Part shown: positions 32,243 through 45,000 of the stretch, piece by piece
Position numbering within the stretch: position 1 is the first letter of the stretch
Layout of the letters: every line of letters begins with the position of its first letter
Assembly: GCA_030248215.1 (NCBI GenBank)
Contig: JASANG010001705.1
Span: 38,713 to 102,712, forward strand
Length of the DNA: 64,000 nt
Direction: 5' to 3'
From: Enoplolaimus lenunculus
Taxonomy: Eukaryota > Nematoda > Enoplea > Enoplida > Thoracostomopsidae
Position numbers and translations under genes: made by a program
The notes under the pieces: generated by a model
Told to the model about the DNA's origin: nothing
Databases searched by the model: none
What the model saw: the letters and a program-made list of their open reading frames with translations, nothing else

Positions 32243-32502
32243 GGCGGATTTGGGTGAGGCCTCAGACATCCTACCTTACAATTTTTTCCCTCAGAAAATG
32301 TTTTATAAAAAAGATAATGTCCCTGGTTTTTCCCTCAGAATTTTTTTTGTGATATAATCATAAGGTATTCACCTTCTAATTTTCGCCGGCAGAAAATTGT
32401 TTGGTGATAAAATGATAAGGTTTCTAATTTACAATTTTTACGTTTCATAACATTTACAATTCCAACCCTCGTCAGAAATTCCTGGATTCGCCGTTGGTGG
32501 TC
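32243..32502. mobile_element. MITE family I, reverse-orientation copy
   Basis: TGGCGGATTTGGGTGAGGCC start and TTCCTGGATTCGCCGTTGG end. Internal units of the TTTTCCCTCAGAAAATGTTT/GATAAGGT type. Confidence 0.68.
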
Positions 32503-33031
32503 GCAATGAGTCACCGGTTAATTATACGTTCCGGCGGTTCTTGTGGAAACTGAAAATAACTTTAATGATTTTTTGATGTCACCATTTACTCTGAAATCAG
32601 TGTCGGAGCCAGTTGCAGAAGTTTGGCCAAACCATATATCCTACCAGAAGCAAATATAAATCAAATTTGATTTGAAAACTATCCTCATGTTACCGATGTG
32701 TATACAAGCTATTTACACGACCAATAAAAATATGAAACACTATTAAGGCTTAGGCTCTAGCATAGGCAACTGTTGTGATTTATTTCGGCTGTCGGCCCGG
32801 CGGCCCGCTTATGCCGCGCGCCCAAAATGTGGGCCCGGGTCCGGCGCTGTCCGGTTCCAATCTGATGCTATTTTCGTGGGTCGGCATGGTGCAACTTTAT
32901 AGTTTAGTTTAGGGTTATTGCATGTGACAGCGTCTCCTCCTTTAAATAAGAGGGGGGGCGACCGAAAACGCAACGCCCGGTGGTACATTTTGTACCATAT
33001 GGAACCTCAATAGTTGCATACTGTTGTATTA

Positions 33032-33420
33032 TACTGTAATGACCCGAATAAAAAGGGCTGATATTTGTTTAGCCTCTCCAGTGGGTACCACTCTTATTCG
33101 GTTAGGGACTGTTGTTTATTTTTCAATCACGCTCCGCCACTCTTCGTTGCTGATATATATCCGGTATTGCAATTATCCGTTGAATTAAACGTTTATATAT
33201 TTGTGTTGCATAAAAAAACTTGAGCGATAACTTAAGGTAATACTTAGGAATGTTCTTTCAAAACTTAAGTATGCTTTTAAAGTTTCGAACTGAACTTTAT
33301 TTGGTTCTGGTATTATTATGCATTACAATTTTTTAATAAAGGACATTTATTGACTTTAGGCTTTTAGGAACTCTATCCACTCACGGTCTCTATGCAACTG
33401 GATGCGGTTTCCGCTACCCC
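33032..33420. mobile_element. MITE family P, right-truncated copy
   Basis: TACTGTAATGACCCGAATAA start and the P interior through CTATCCACTCACGG; the right terminus is lost near 33420. Confidence 0.8.
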
Positions 33421-33499
33421 GTTATAATATCGGGGGGGTTGGGTTAAGTTGACATGATTCCTTTCATTTTCCATGTCAAGCAATGCTTTATAACGCTAT

Positions 33500-33832
33500 T
33501 TATCGATGAGTTGAATTTGACTTTTAGGCGGAGAAAAGCCTATTTTGGAGAGAGTCAATTTGACTAACCATTTTTGTCAGTGTAAAAACCATACGCAACG
33601 TGCGTTGGAATATATTATACGCTGCTGTTTCAAGTAGAATAAGTTGCATCAGTCATCAGCTTTTAAGTTTCGTCGATGATTTTGTAATATTTCTAATAAA
33701 TGTGCCAGGAAGTCGCTCTGCAAAAAATGAGAAGTCAGGACTCGGGCGGAGTCAAATTTGGAAACCAGTTTGTGTAGTCAGGAAAAGCCTATTTCGGAGA
33801 GAGTTAATTTGACTCACCATTTTTTTGCAGTG
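33500..33832. mobile_element. Two partial foldback family E copies
   Basis: 33500-33583 and 33715-33832 each carry GAAAAGCCTATTTCGGAGAG and a GACTCACCATTTTTTTGCAG-type end, without the opposite arm. The stretch between is unique AT-rich DNA. Confidence 0.75.
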
Positions 33833-34118
33833 CGTACGCAAAAAATGGATCAAAAGCCCAGATACCAGGGGAAGTGATGATAAAAACGCAGTGAAGTTCG
33901 AGAAAATATTTTTTTTGATAAATACGCAGCGAAAAATAATGAACAGAAAATTAAGGCAACTTTAATATCAATATCATGCGTACACCAAGCAACTTTTGAG
34001 CACGTAGTGTGATGGACACTGAAGCTTTTTCGACTGTGTGCTAGATACTGAAATGATCTCTGAGTGTTTCGGTTACCCTATGCAACTTAAACATTGCGAT
34101 TCCAGAAGAATATGTTTT

Positions 34119-35054
34119 ACTAGGTAAAAGTGCCCCTAGAAGGGACAGATTGTGATATGTTTCGCTTGAAGCATGTAAAAGAGGAGTTTAAACAAGGGTT
34201 AGTTAAACCATAGATCAGTAGGTAATGCTTATAATATTAGCTCCATAACTTCTATTAAAATAGTTGTCATCTATATCTTTGACGGCTGTCTTTCAGTGTT
34301 AACACGCTTGTGGTCAATGAAACAAGAAACATATGGGCCCAGCGGACATCACCTATCAGCTTAATTTTAGCGTTTGTTGGGTTTTACAATGTTCAGTTTA
34401 TAAGTGATCTAATATAGCATTCTTCGTTGGAAGAGGATATTTTTTTAGTTTTAAAATATTTATGTTTCTAAAACTTGATTAGTAAATATTTCAATATTGC
34501 AAGATACAAATTGTGTCTATTGATTATCAAATAAAAAATGTCACGCATACGTGCTCGACTATTTTACCTATCTTTAACATGACAATTTGATGATGTGAAG
34601 CGAGAAACTTTTCCAAATTGTGTTCTGCGCCGTGACATATTTAAGCTATTCATCTAGAAAATACCATTCAAACGTTGCTAAATATTTCAAAGAACATGTT
34701 CTGCTGGCGCTCAATTGAGATAACTTTAAAAAGCAACTGATTGTTATACGAAAGGCATGTTGAGAGTTGTATTTTAGAACGCCTTGAAAACCCATAGTGT
34801 CGATTTATAGCTTAACAGATGAAAGTTCGTTGGGCCCATATGTTTCTTGTTTCACTGACCGCAAGCGTGTTAACATTGGAAGACAGCCGTCAAAGATATA
34901 GATGACAACTATTTTCATAGAAGTTATGGAGCTAATATTATAAGCATATACCTACTGATCTATGGTTTAACTAACCCTTGTTAAAACTCCTCTTTTACAT
35001 GCTTCAAGCGAAACATATCACAATATGTCCCTTCTAGGGGCACTTTTACCTAGT
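34119..35054. mobile_element. Foldback element with about 220-bp inverted terminal arms
   Basis: The arm ACTAGGTAAAAGTGCCCCTA ... AAACATATGGGCCC (34119-34341) recurs inverted at 34831-35054. The spacer of about 490 bp has no coding capacity. The right arm plus spacer recurs at 49867-50345 in opposite orientation. Confidence 0.9.
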
Positions 35055-35565
35055 TTCTTTCTTTTACATGGGATACGGTGAGGTTTTATGCTAAGACTAC
35101 TCCTAAGCGTACGCCTAAGCCTAAACAAAATATGTCTAAAGCGTACACTTGCTCCATTGCAATCCACCAAAAGCAGCCTGTTCTAAGCTATAATGCATGG
35201 GAGGTTATTACAAAATATTACTGTCTCAGTTAGAAATTTCAGTTGAACAAACATCGCAAGGACACGTAATCTATTGCACGGTGTCATTAGCATCACACAA
35301 TAATATCCACTAGCTATGGTAATTACATATTTGTAATACAATTTTTTCGAAAAATTACAAAAATCAAATTTTTAATAACAACTTAAATGAGACGTTTAGC
35401 TGTCCAATTTGTGTATGGTGTCGAAGCGGCTAATTAGGATATTCTATACGCAAGTTACCTCATTCCAGCTCTGCTTTCCTGCAGAAAACATTCTGCAAAA
35501 CTTTTAAAAAGCGTGCATTCTCGATGCTTGAAACATATATTGTAAACACTAACGTGTTTCAATGA
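34581..35565. repeat. About 1-kb segment duplicated inversely at 49390-50350
   Basis: The foldback spacer, its right arm, a TTAGGC-like MITE core (35068-35205) and a unique-looking flank (to CACTAACGTGTTTCAATG) are all present, complemented, in the fucosyltransferase first intron. Order is preserved throughout, so one composite unit was copied. Confidence 0.88.
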
Positions 35566-35639
35566 TTACTTGCGTGTATATATAATATATTTATAATAAA
35601 AAACTTTTGCGTAATACATTATTATGAAAGCAAAATTTC

Positions 35640-35822
35640 AAATTATAAGTATATTCCTAAGCCTAAAGCCAAAGCCTAAGCCTAAGCCTAAGCGTAACAA
35701 TGAACATATTCCTAAGCCTAAGCATAAAAGCCTAAGCCAAGCAAAAAACCAGTCAAAGCTTACACTGTACTCTGTTCGACTCCCACAGAAAAACGTTCCG
35801 TCCCTGATCTTTACATGGGCCA
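35640..35822. mobile_element. TTAGGC-type MITE, family A
   Basis: AAATTATAAGTATATTCCTA start (terminus eroded), CCTAAG arrays, the AAACCAGTCAAAGCTTACAC landmark and CCGTCCCTGATCTTTACATGGGCC end. Confidence 0.85.
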
Positions 35823-36599
35823 CACTTGGTATATCCTTGCACTTTTGAACAGTAACAAGGAAGTTGAAGTTTTGTACTTGAAAGTTACTCATAAACAATA
35901 CCCTTATTTCATTCAAATATTACAAAATTTCCAGGAGGTTCATCATCGTTTTGCATACGCTCTTGTAAATATTACAGCTTAAAATTTATGTTTTTAGCCA
36001 TATCGGTCACGATTTTTGGTGAGGTTACAAATCAAATTCTAAAATTTTGTACCTTCAACGATATTGGTCAATTTTATCATACTGAAAATCTGTAAAAGTT
36101 CATATGACAAGATGCCATCCGCGTGCGGGGTTCAAGTTTTAACTGGGACAGTGGGGAACGCGTCTTGTCCCTATTGCGACGGGAGGTACAGAATCTTGAT
36201 CCTCCTAATGAATTTAACAAAGTCGCCTATCCTGTATGTAAAGATACCAATGTGACCACGGCTCGTGAAGCTGGGAAATATAGTCTCTGCGGGATGCACA
36301 CATCTTGATGTGAAAAGGCGCTGCGAGCCGCAGGAACCTGTTGTTACATCTTAGTAAAAGCAGAGCCTCGTACACGCAGTCACTGGATTGTGACTGTTCT
36401 GTTCGGTGAGTTCTGAGTCTGTATTTTGCGGTTCTTGAAGGTCTAATCCTGTGGAGACTGTGTCTATACGCACACAAGGTTTTGGGTGAGTATATGAGTG
36501 GGTAATTGCTGGTAAGTAGCACAGAGCTCGTACTACTGCCGGATGTATACACGGGATAAGGGGCAATGCATTTTTAGAAAACTCACCTTTCACCCTAAA

Positions 36600-37118
36600 A
36601 ACTCTGAAATAGTAATTATTTAATAAAGATTACATTTTCTGACGAAATCTTAGTAGCTACGAAGATTTTACATTTCGCTACGCTGGCAGTTTCTGATTGG
36701 TTAATTGAAGAAAATGTTGCCACGCAACAGTTGGTTGTGATTGGCTGAAATTGAATTTCGTAATTTTACATGGCTAATGAAAATGGCGGATTTTAAAATG
36801 TGTAGTTTATATGGTGTTTTGCTTTGTTTTTGTTTAATGTGTTTTCTCTTGTTAGAATTTACAGTTTTTAGGTAATGTACGGGCAACCGGTCCCGAGTTA
36901 TGGGACCGGTTATGCAAATTGCTTAGAAATCTCTGAATAGGGGTTTTTAGTATTGGTAATAATATAGTCAGTATGCGATTTTGAGAGACGGTATTTGAAT
37001 GGTGCAACTTTTTGTTTTTCTCTTGGAATATTACGAATTGGGCAATATTATTTCTAAGTCTTTTAATAGTGTGTAGGCAATTTGGTGTACATGAACGGGA
37101 CTTGGGATCGTATGAGAG
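36600..37118 (+). promoter_or_regulatory. Possible promoter region of the small three-exon gene
   Basis: Contains two inverted CCAAT boxes (GATTGGTTAA at about 36697 and GATTGGCTGA at about 36739) and the octamer ATGCAAAT at 36913. No clear TATA box. The region is free of recognised transposons, unlike most of the window. Inferred only. Confidence 0.3.
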
Positions 37119-37688
37119 ATGTCACACAAACTCTTCGAAGCGGAGTTTTATTTTCAATTAGCACGCAATTGGTCATGGGCGGCTGGCCTTGACTGGTGCG
37201 GGTGGACCGTGCTGCATCAACCCTGCTGGACAGGCTTGTCTTTTGATCAGCCGGATCTCTATCCTTTACCGGTTCCGCCGGCAGAGATCCCAGAAGTTAC
37301 GGTAAGCATTAATTTGTAATATAATAGTAAAGTTCGATAGGTTTTCGGATTTCGGATTCAAATCTCCTTTTCCGGATAGCGTTATTATACTGGGTTTTAA
37401 CCCAATTGCATTCAGGTGCTAAATAACTAGTCAAAATTAGTTTTACTTATTACTTGTTACTAAATGTCTCAAAAGGACTCAATAACCTCAGAGCTTGAAG
37501 TCGTGACAGATAGTCCGGCTGAAGCTGGTGCGACATCTGCTTCGCGCACGCAAGAGGTAAATGCTTGAATAGGTAAACATTTAGGTGACAATGTGATAGT
37601 AGGATATATGTTAATGGTTTATGTTATCTTATGTTTTCTAGCTTATTTTCAGCCGAAAAAGGCGCTTAGTTCTATAGCTTTTCAATAA
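37119..37688 (+). CDS. Possible small three-exon gene (99 residues, unknown function)
   Basis: Proposed exons 37119-37301, 37476-37556 and 37653-37688, all joined in phase 0. Exon 1 encodes a tryptophan-rich peptide (ARNWSWAAGLDWCGW) followed by a proline-rich segment (PDLYPLPVPPAEIPEV) and ends in donor ACG|GTAAGC. Exon 2 (acceptor CTCAAAAG, donor GAG|GTAAAT) is acidic and serine/alanine-rich. Exon 3 (acceptor CTTATTTTCAG) encodes PKKALSSIAFQ and stops, and an AATAAA overlaps its stop codon as a candidate polyadenylation signal. No known domain. Exon 2 alternatively starts with its own ATG (MSQKDS). Could be chance; support is good splice sites plus phase agreement. Confidence 0.35.
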
Positions 37689-37699
37689 AGTACTTACAC

Positions 37700-38440
37700 C
37701 GGTGTTGAGTTCTGTCAGAAATAGCAAATTTTCTCCCCTGCTCATGCGTAGGTGAGCCACCCGCTTGGTGGGGACTAAGTGAGGTCCTATCTACCCCTTA
37801 TATTTTCTTTATAAGTCATAAAATCAATAACACTCAACTATACTTGGCAGAGTAAAACTATGAGTTGTACATATACATATGCTTAGGTCAATCACGCATA
37901 CTTGTCCTACGCCTAGTTTTCCCCAACTTAGTTAGCTTAGATAAGTTAGTTAGATTAGTTTAGTCTTTAGTGCCTCCATGGTGGACGGTGCGAGGCTCGC
38001 CGTCATGCAGCCAGACGGGCCCGTGGGTGCCAGTAGAATAACCCATTATCGCGTATTAGGTACCGAGATGTCAAGATTTGTCGGTTTCGTGATATTATTG
38101 TTTGTCGGTACCGTATATTTGAATTTATAGAGGCGAATATATATTGGTGCCTCAATTATTTCAGCTATTGGTTTGCGCTGAATCAGCTGAATGTTAGCTG
38201 ATATAAATATACGCAAGCTTGTTTTGTCTACCTAGGGTAAACTGCCTCGAGAGGCAGTTGGGTGTGACTAACCCTCATGGATGCCTCGTTATCTATGGAT
38301 ACACAGCTGTCTAATGTGAGCTTCACTGGACGATACCTACCCCGAGGTCGGGATAACCTCTCGCTCGGAACTTCGCTGAGATATAGGTGTCGAGGGTAGG
38401 CGACTACTTAACCCTATATAAACTCACACTGTAGACCTCT
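37700..38440. other. Structured unique stretch with TATA-like motif
   Basis: Contains GC-rich hairpin-like blocks (GTGAGCCACCCGCTTGGTGG, GGGTAAACTGCCTCGAGAGG, CGAGGTCGGGATAACCTCTC) and a TATATAAACTCACAC at about 38416. It could be an old solo LTR or an RNA gene; neither can be shown from one copy. Confidence 0.3.
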
Positions 38441-38441
38441 A

Positions 38442-38770
38442 CGAGCTGAGTTCAACGGTACTAAAATACTTTTATGGCTGCAAGACCAACGGTTCAAAAG
38501 TTATGGCCATCCAAATTATAGTGCAATCACGCACATATTGGAAGTGCCAATATCTAGTCAATCACATATTCGTTAAGTATAAGTTTTACCAGGTTTATTA
38601 CTTATACAAATTAGGTTTACATTTGAACATGGTTTATATTGTGAAAAGTAGAAGTTTAAAAAACTTAACTTTTAAACAAAGGACCTACAGCCTTAAAAAT
38701 GGTTCTGAGCTTAGCGCGTCGAAATCTATAAAATAAACTATTTTTCGTTAAATTTTTTACGAGGTTACAT
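38442..38770. repeat. Dispersed repeat L, copy 1
   Basis: From CGAGCTGAGTTCAACGGTAC to GAGGTTACATTCCGCACCTT; matches 44227-44585 in the same order and orientation. No terminal repeats seen. Confidence 0.78.
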
Positions 38771-38869
38771 TCCGCACCTTCGCCCTATTGCATTAGCGAG
38801 TAAAGTTCGTCCGCTACCAAATTCACAAAATTTGAATTGTCTGCTATTTTGATGCGACATCGACTGTTT

Positions 38870-39175
38870 GTGCTGCAGTATCATATGATATTCGAAGTAT
38901 TGTCTGTCAGTATCATATGACATGTCTGAAAATGTTGCAAAGTTGTGGTAAACTAGCTTGCTTGCCCTGTATAATGTCATACGATGCTAAAGTTTAACAT
39001 TTGAATTACTAGTGATAAATGCATTTTAAGAAAATTTTCGCCAGAAACAGAAACGCTGAAGCTAATTCAGCGTTCCAAAGCATTTAAATTAAACATGGAT
39101 CAAACTTTTTACTATTTTTGAGTACAAATTATACGTTGTCCTGCCTGGTATCATATGATATTTAGTCGAATTTTG
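38870..39175. repeat. Element K fragment with ATCATATGAT palindromes
   Basis: TATCATATGATATTCGAAG, TATCATATGACATG and TATCATATGATATTTAG occur within 300 bp, as in element K. The termini are missing. Confidence 0.65.
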
Positions 39176-39858
39176 GTGTGAAATTGTCAAATCACAGCCC
39201 AATCGGAGAACAGTTGTTAAGATTTCTACAATTTCACCTTAAGTCTTTGACAGTTGTCTATGATCAATAATCATCAGGGCTGTGAGTAAAGGTAGGTTCT
39301 TAGTAACGTTAAGGTAATTTGCCTCTGACGGTACATTCATTACCCTGCACTGGTAACCACTGCCGGAGCAGGCAGAGGTGGGGGCTTCCCCAAAATTCCA
39401 GGGTGGGGGCTTTCCCAAAATTCCAGGGTGGGGGCCCCCATATTCGCGAGCGAAGCGAGCTAGAAGCCAGACGCATTTTTAAACTTAAGCGGTTTTTGTT
39501 TCAACCGGTTAGGGTGGGGGCCCCTTTAGGGGTGGGAGCCGCACAAATGGGGGTATGGGTGTGGCTGCTACGGCCCAGCGGGCAACCTAAATAAAGCTTA
39601 AAACTTGTGTTCAGTTTAGTATTGGATTCGGTTGCGATTGTGGGCTTTGATTTGATTGGTTACTTAAAAGGGTACGCAACTGAATACTTTTTTTATTCTT
39701 ATCGGTATTGTATTTGTTGTTGTTGCGATTTATTGTTGATTTTATTGTTGTGATGGTTATTTTTTGCAATTTCCACAATATCAGACGTATCGCACATGCG
39801 TTTTTGTTGACGTGTAAACATTTTAGCAACATAAATTACAGTGGTGAATACACTGAAG

Positions 39859-40959
39859 CAGGGTTGTTAGCCGGAAAAAATTACAGGAAAAAATGTTTGT
39901 TTTTTCATTTTTTCCATTTTTTTCGAGAGGGGTGGAAAAAAATGAAAAAATGGAAAAAGATTAAACGATTCTTAAATATAGTTTGCATTATGATACAAAA
40001 CAACGTTTTAGACGACATGTAACTAATTTTCATGCAATACATTAACAGTGACCGTGGGTATATGTCCACCAGGGCTCATTATATGTCCGAAAAGAGTGAA
40101 AATTGCATTATATGAATATATAAATGGATTTCAGAATTGATGCTTTGCCACGAGATTCAATGTAAAACTAGGATGCATCTTGTTCGGTTCATTTGTCAGG
40201 TTTCGTCGACAGTGGGGCCAAAGTTAGAGCGCTCAAAATTGAGAGCTTGCTTCTACCGTGTGATTTGACACAAGAATACGTCTGGCTTCAATCTCGCTTT
40301 GCTCGCGAGGTTGCAGCAATTGAGAGACTTTAGTGTCAAAAACGCAAAAGTGTCATGGGATTCAATATATACCTACAAAACACAAGTGTGACTTCTTTAA
40401 CTCGCACTACTCATGAGTTTCCGATATTCTTATGACCTCCTCCGCTTACTTCACGCCAAAATTTTAATTTTTTAAAATTTCGAATTTTAAGGTTTGAAAT
40501 TTCTCCATTGGACTCAAAATTTTTTTGTCGAAAAATTATACAACTCGTGTACCATTTGGCACAGATTACGGAGCTAAGCCGATTGGCACAGATTACGGAG
40601 CTAAGCCGAATATTGTTAATGTTTCCCAATCAGACGTTTGGCTAACGAGTCATTGATATATAATTTGTCCAACTTATCGAAAAAAGTTCTTGGGTCCCAA
40701 GGAGCTGAACTTGTGGCCTTAAAAATCGAATTTTTCAAAATTCAGATTTGGGCTTGGAATAATCAGGGGATGTCATCAGAAGCTCAAATATACAAAAAGT
40801 TTCAAAATGCAAGCATTTTTGGGCAAACGCCGGCTAAGGGTGGGATAACCGATCACTCAGACAAAGAATGATTTCTTCCATTTTTTCCATTTTGTTTCCG
40901 AAAAAAAAGGAAAAATTCATTTTTTTCCTGTCATAATTTTTTCAGGAAAAACAACTTTA
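39859..40959. mobile_element. hAT-type element family H, 1.1 kb, exact 8-bp target duplication
   Basis: Ends CAGGGTTGTTAGCCGG and TTCAGGAAAAACAACTTTA are inverted. The octamer CACTGAAG is exactly duplicated at 39851-39858 and 40960-40967. This is the longest copy of the family; GGAAAAAATG-rich tails flank a 700-bp interior also found at 22.4-23.2 kb and 8.05-8.5 kb. No frame is shared by the three interiors, so it is non-autonomous. Confidence 0.93.
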
Positions 40960-41090
40960 CACTGAAGCCAATTAAAAGGATCAGTGCGTTCGCCATCGAA
41001 GCTTTTATTTATTTTTACTGGACTAAAATATGCAGTTTTTTATTTGTTGCTGTTGTTCTGTTTTTGATCGTTTTCGTTGCCGTTCTTGTC

Positions 41091-41402
41091 TACTGTAGTG
41101 ACCCGAATAAGACTGGGGTAATAAGAGGTGGGGTCTCCATTTTGAGTCCCAATCCCTAGGAGCCCATATCCCTAATAAGAGTCCGTATGCGGATAGAGTC
41201 CCTAAACCCTAATTATAGTCCGTAAAAATGTCAATTTCAATAATTGTAGTGCATAAATGACTCCATGTCAAAAAATTTAACGAAGGGTGGCGGAGCGTGG
41301 GTTAGAAACAAATAACAGTCAGTAACCGAACAAAACGAGATTGAGTACCATCGGTGAGGACAAACAAATATCAGTCCCCTCCTCTTATTCGAATCACTAC
41401 AG
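41091..41402. mobile_element. MITE family P, internally deleted, at the 3' end of the fucosyltransferase gene
   Basis: TACTGTAGTGACCCGAATAA at the left and TTATTCGAATCACTACAGT at the right. Only 312 bp against about 450 in other copies; the middle is deleted. Its right terminal repeat contains the fucosyltransferase stop codon. Confidence 0.92.
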
Positions 41403-42022
41403 TGATTTGTAATGGCTGTTGTTTAAGTAACGCGGTACAAACGAATTGTCACATACGTTGCCATCTTCAAACCACCATTTGTTGAAATCTAAATGAATGG
41501 ATGGTTTATGAGTCGATGCGGTCGACTGTCGAGATAACAATTTCATAACCATGTCACAATAACAATGGCGATAGAATAGTTTAATTTCAACCAGGTCACC
41601 TGGTTGTTTAGGTGATTGCATTGGAAATTTCCATTCAAAATATTTCATATACAACGCCGGATTTGCGATTAACGCTTTCAAATAAACTGCAAGAGCGCCA
41701 ACGGTAGCAAAGTCGGACACTGCAATGACCGAATTTGGTGGCACCCATGGATCGTATATATCGCGTTTGAGAACAATAGGAACTGTCCAATATTGAATTC
41801 TATTCCAGTATTTTTCAGTAATATACTGTTTGCAAATGTTATTTTCAGCTGCAAACACAAACCAATAATCATTATTGATAATTTTGTTGCACCGATCTGC
41901 GTTCTGTGTGCTGCAATTTGACCATCCACACAGTCCGTAACGATGCATTTCAATATGGTTTGATAATTCGTTTGCAATCAACATTCGTTCGCTTGGCGTA
42001 TCGCAATGGCTAACGAACCAGA
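41397..42022 (-). CDS. Fucosyltransferase exon 5 (catalytic domain, stop in MITE)
   Basis: Acceptor TTTTTTTCAG. Encodes 207 residues with the GT10 signature and the C-terminal KWW-x-DG-x-C block. The final codons TCA CTG TAG run into the terminal repeat of the adjacent P MITE, which provides the TAG. Confidence 0.93.
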
Positions 42023-45000
42023 CTGAAAAAACTCAAAGATTGTAAAAAAAAATAATTGAAAACTTTTGACAGAACAATATATTATGTTTGTCAATTTTGA
42101 GAAGTACTCGAAACAAAGCGGCCCATGTAAAAAATCAGATGCGGAACGTTTTTCTGTGATACTAGAAAAGAGTAAGCTTAAAAGCTTTAGACTAAATTTT
42201 ATTTGCGGCTTAGGCTTAGAAATATGCTTATAATACTGTTTTGTCCCTGTTGTTTACATTGGCCGAATGTTGCAAGGCAAACTTATTACTGCTTCTTTTT
42301 TTTTACAAACAACCAAATCTACCAAAATCCGGAAACAGATACTAAAAGTTATGTCGACGAAATGTAGGGCACTGCTCGAAGTAGAAATTTTGAATTACTA
42401 TATTAATAAAATTGGAACGCCCCACATATATACGTATTTTGGGCAGTGTTCCAGCTGTTGTTAAATGATTTAGAGATATATAAATAAAAGACAGCATATT
42501 GCATATGCAAATTAGAACACATTCTTAAAAAGTTTAATGAGGGATATTTTAGGGTTGCAAATTTACAACCACGTTGACTGGTATATTATTATTTCTAATG
42601 ATATAAAGGATTTTACTAATTGTTTTTAGAATATCAAAGGAATTGAAGTGTTGGTTCCGCAACATTCGCTTTATATTTTAACATAGTTTTTGAGTTCCCC
42701 ATAGCAGTAGTTCTTGTTAATGGTTCGCTGGAACATGGTCCCAGATCCTCCTGATGTCAGTTTAAACTGACAGTATAAAAAGTCAATTTAAAATGGTCCA
42801 TATTGCAAAATTCTGAAAAGTATGCTTATTTCACTTGATAATGAAGTACAAGCAACCCAAATATTGCGGTGTCATTCAAATCGTCTGACTTAGGCAGATC
42901 AGGGTTAAATGACATACAATGTGTATATTTTTTGACGCGTTTTGGATTCAGTAATTCAAGCCCGTAGCCAAGGGATGGGGCAGGGAGGCTCAGCCCCCAT
43001 GAAAAAAATTCGGCCTCCCTAGAAAATGTTCAGCCTTGCTTGCAAGTCAACGAAAACCTTTATATGCACCGCCTAAAAATTTTAGCCCCCCCCCCCCAGC
43101 AAGATGAGCTGGCTACGGGCCTGAGTACCTACATTACCGATAGGGTGTTTTTTGTTCGCAACTGTATCGTTCATTTGTTTTTGTTTTTGAACCAATTTTT
43201 CTTTGTGTTCTGACGTATTTATGAATGGAATATATTTAAATCTTCCGTATGGTGCAGGTACGTCAGAATCTGATCGATAAGTTAGTGTCCAATTGAAAAA
43301 TCCAGGAATGGTATTAAAATTATCTTAAAATACAAATATATCAATAAAAAACATAAAAATTTCAAATATTAAGCGCCGTTTTTGTACTGTATTGACCCGA
43401 ATAAGAGGGGGTCTCCATTTTGAGTTTGGATCAATAGGAATCCGTATCCCTAATAAGAGTCCGTAAGCGGATAGAGTCCCTAAACCCTAATTAGATTCCA
43501 TAAATGTTAATTAACCCTAATTATAGCACATACATGACTCCGGGACCAAATAAAGTGGAGTTCGAAACTTTAAAGTGTACTTAAATTTTGAAAGTACATT
43601 CCTAAGTATAACCTTGTATTATCGCTCAAGCAATTGACACAAGACAAATAAACGTTTAATTTAGCGGGTAATTGCAGTACCGAATATATATCAGTAACGA
43701 AGGTCGGCGAAGCGATAACAGTCCCTAACCGAATAACAAGTGGGGGTACCCTCTGGAGAGTCCAAATAAATATCAGTCCCCCTTTTATTCGAGTCACTAC
43801 AGTATTAAAATAACCTCAATGATGTTTATTTATGGTTAAACTTTAATGCTGAGCCTGAAAACCAAAGTTAAACTTATAAAATATATTAGTGTGTTTTTAC
43901 TGTATGATGATATATTCAGCTAAAGGGCGGATGTACGCAATCTGGGACCCCTAGTATTTTGATAAATCGTGGTCCATCCTACACACAAAATAATTTGTCT
44001 TAAAATTTCAAGACTCCTACTTTCTTAAATTTTCAAGGAATAAATGTCTTGTATTTCAGACATTAACAGCCTTAAACAGCTTAGAATTTCGCTTTTAAAT
44101 GCTTGAAACATAAATGTCTTATATTGAAGAACTTGCTATTGCCAATTCATAAAGACCCAAATAAAACAAAATTGTATTTTTAGACAATATTTCTTGAACA
44201 CAAGGCTGCTTATTTTGTGTGCAGTTCGATGAGCTGAATTCAACGGTACCATTTTTATGGCTGTATGGCCAACGGTTTAGAAGTTATAGCCTTCGAAATT
44301 ATAGTGCAAACCCGCACAGATTGGAACAGAAAGTATCTATCAGTCACATATTTGTAAAACACAAGCTTAACCAGGTTTATTCTTTACACAAATTTGATTG
44401 TTGTTTGTACATCTTGTATATATGGTGAAAAGTTAAAATTTAAACGATCATAATTATAAAACCGACGACTCTGCAGCAGCGTTAAGCATGAAACCGTTGA
44501 ACTAACTCAGAGCGTCGAAATCTATAAAATGAACTATTTTTAGTAAATTGCTTGGGGGGAAGTTCATATTCCGTACCTCCACCCCGCATATCTAAAGTTC
44601 AGCTTCACTATCGGCAATCATTTCATGTTAACAGATATATACCAGCTGATATTCATAATATTGCGTTCATGGTTAACATATTTAATACAATTAATTTTTG
44701 TCCCGTATACAAAAACTGTAGCTGGCTTATATCAATAGGCCAGGGTACAACCGGAGGTCTGCCGCCGGCTCCGGCAGCAAATCGGTCTCCGGCTCCGGCA
44801 GAAAATCTGTCTCCGGCTCCGGCAGAAAATCGGTCTCCGGCTCCGGTAGATTTTTTGCCGGAAGTTCCGGTAATTTTAGTGGTAAAATTTTGCATAATTT
44901 TGCAAAATTTATCTGTTTATTGCGTATCGTTTTACTTTTGTCACAATTTTCAGGAAAGTACCAGACAACTTAACAACATATTGCAGATATTGGCTACAAT

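Noticed and set aside
36123-36308. Possible zinc-binding peptide (CPYC...CGMH)
   Set aside because: The start coincides with a diverged element K terminus, the frames disagree on which cysteines belong together and no splice partner was found.
41678-41977. 99-codon minus-strand frame
   Set aside because: Out-of-frame shadow of fucosyltransferase exon 5.
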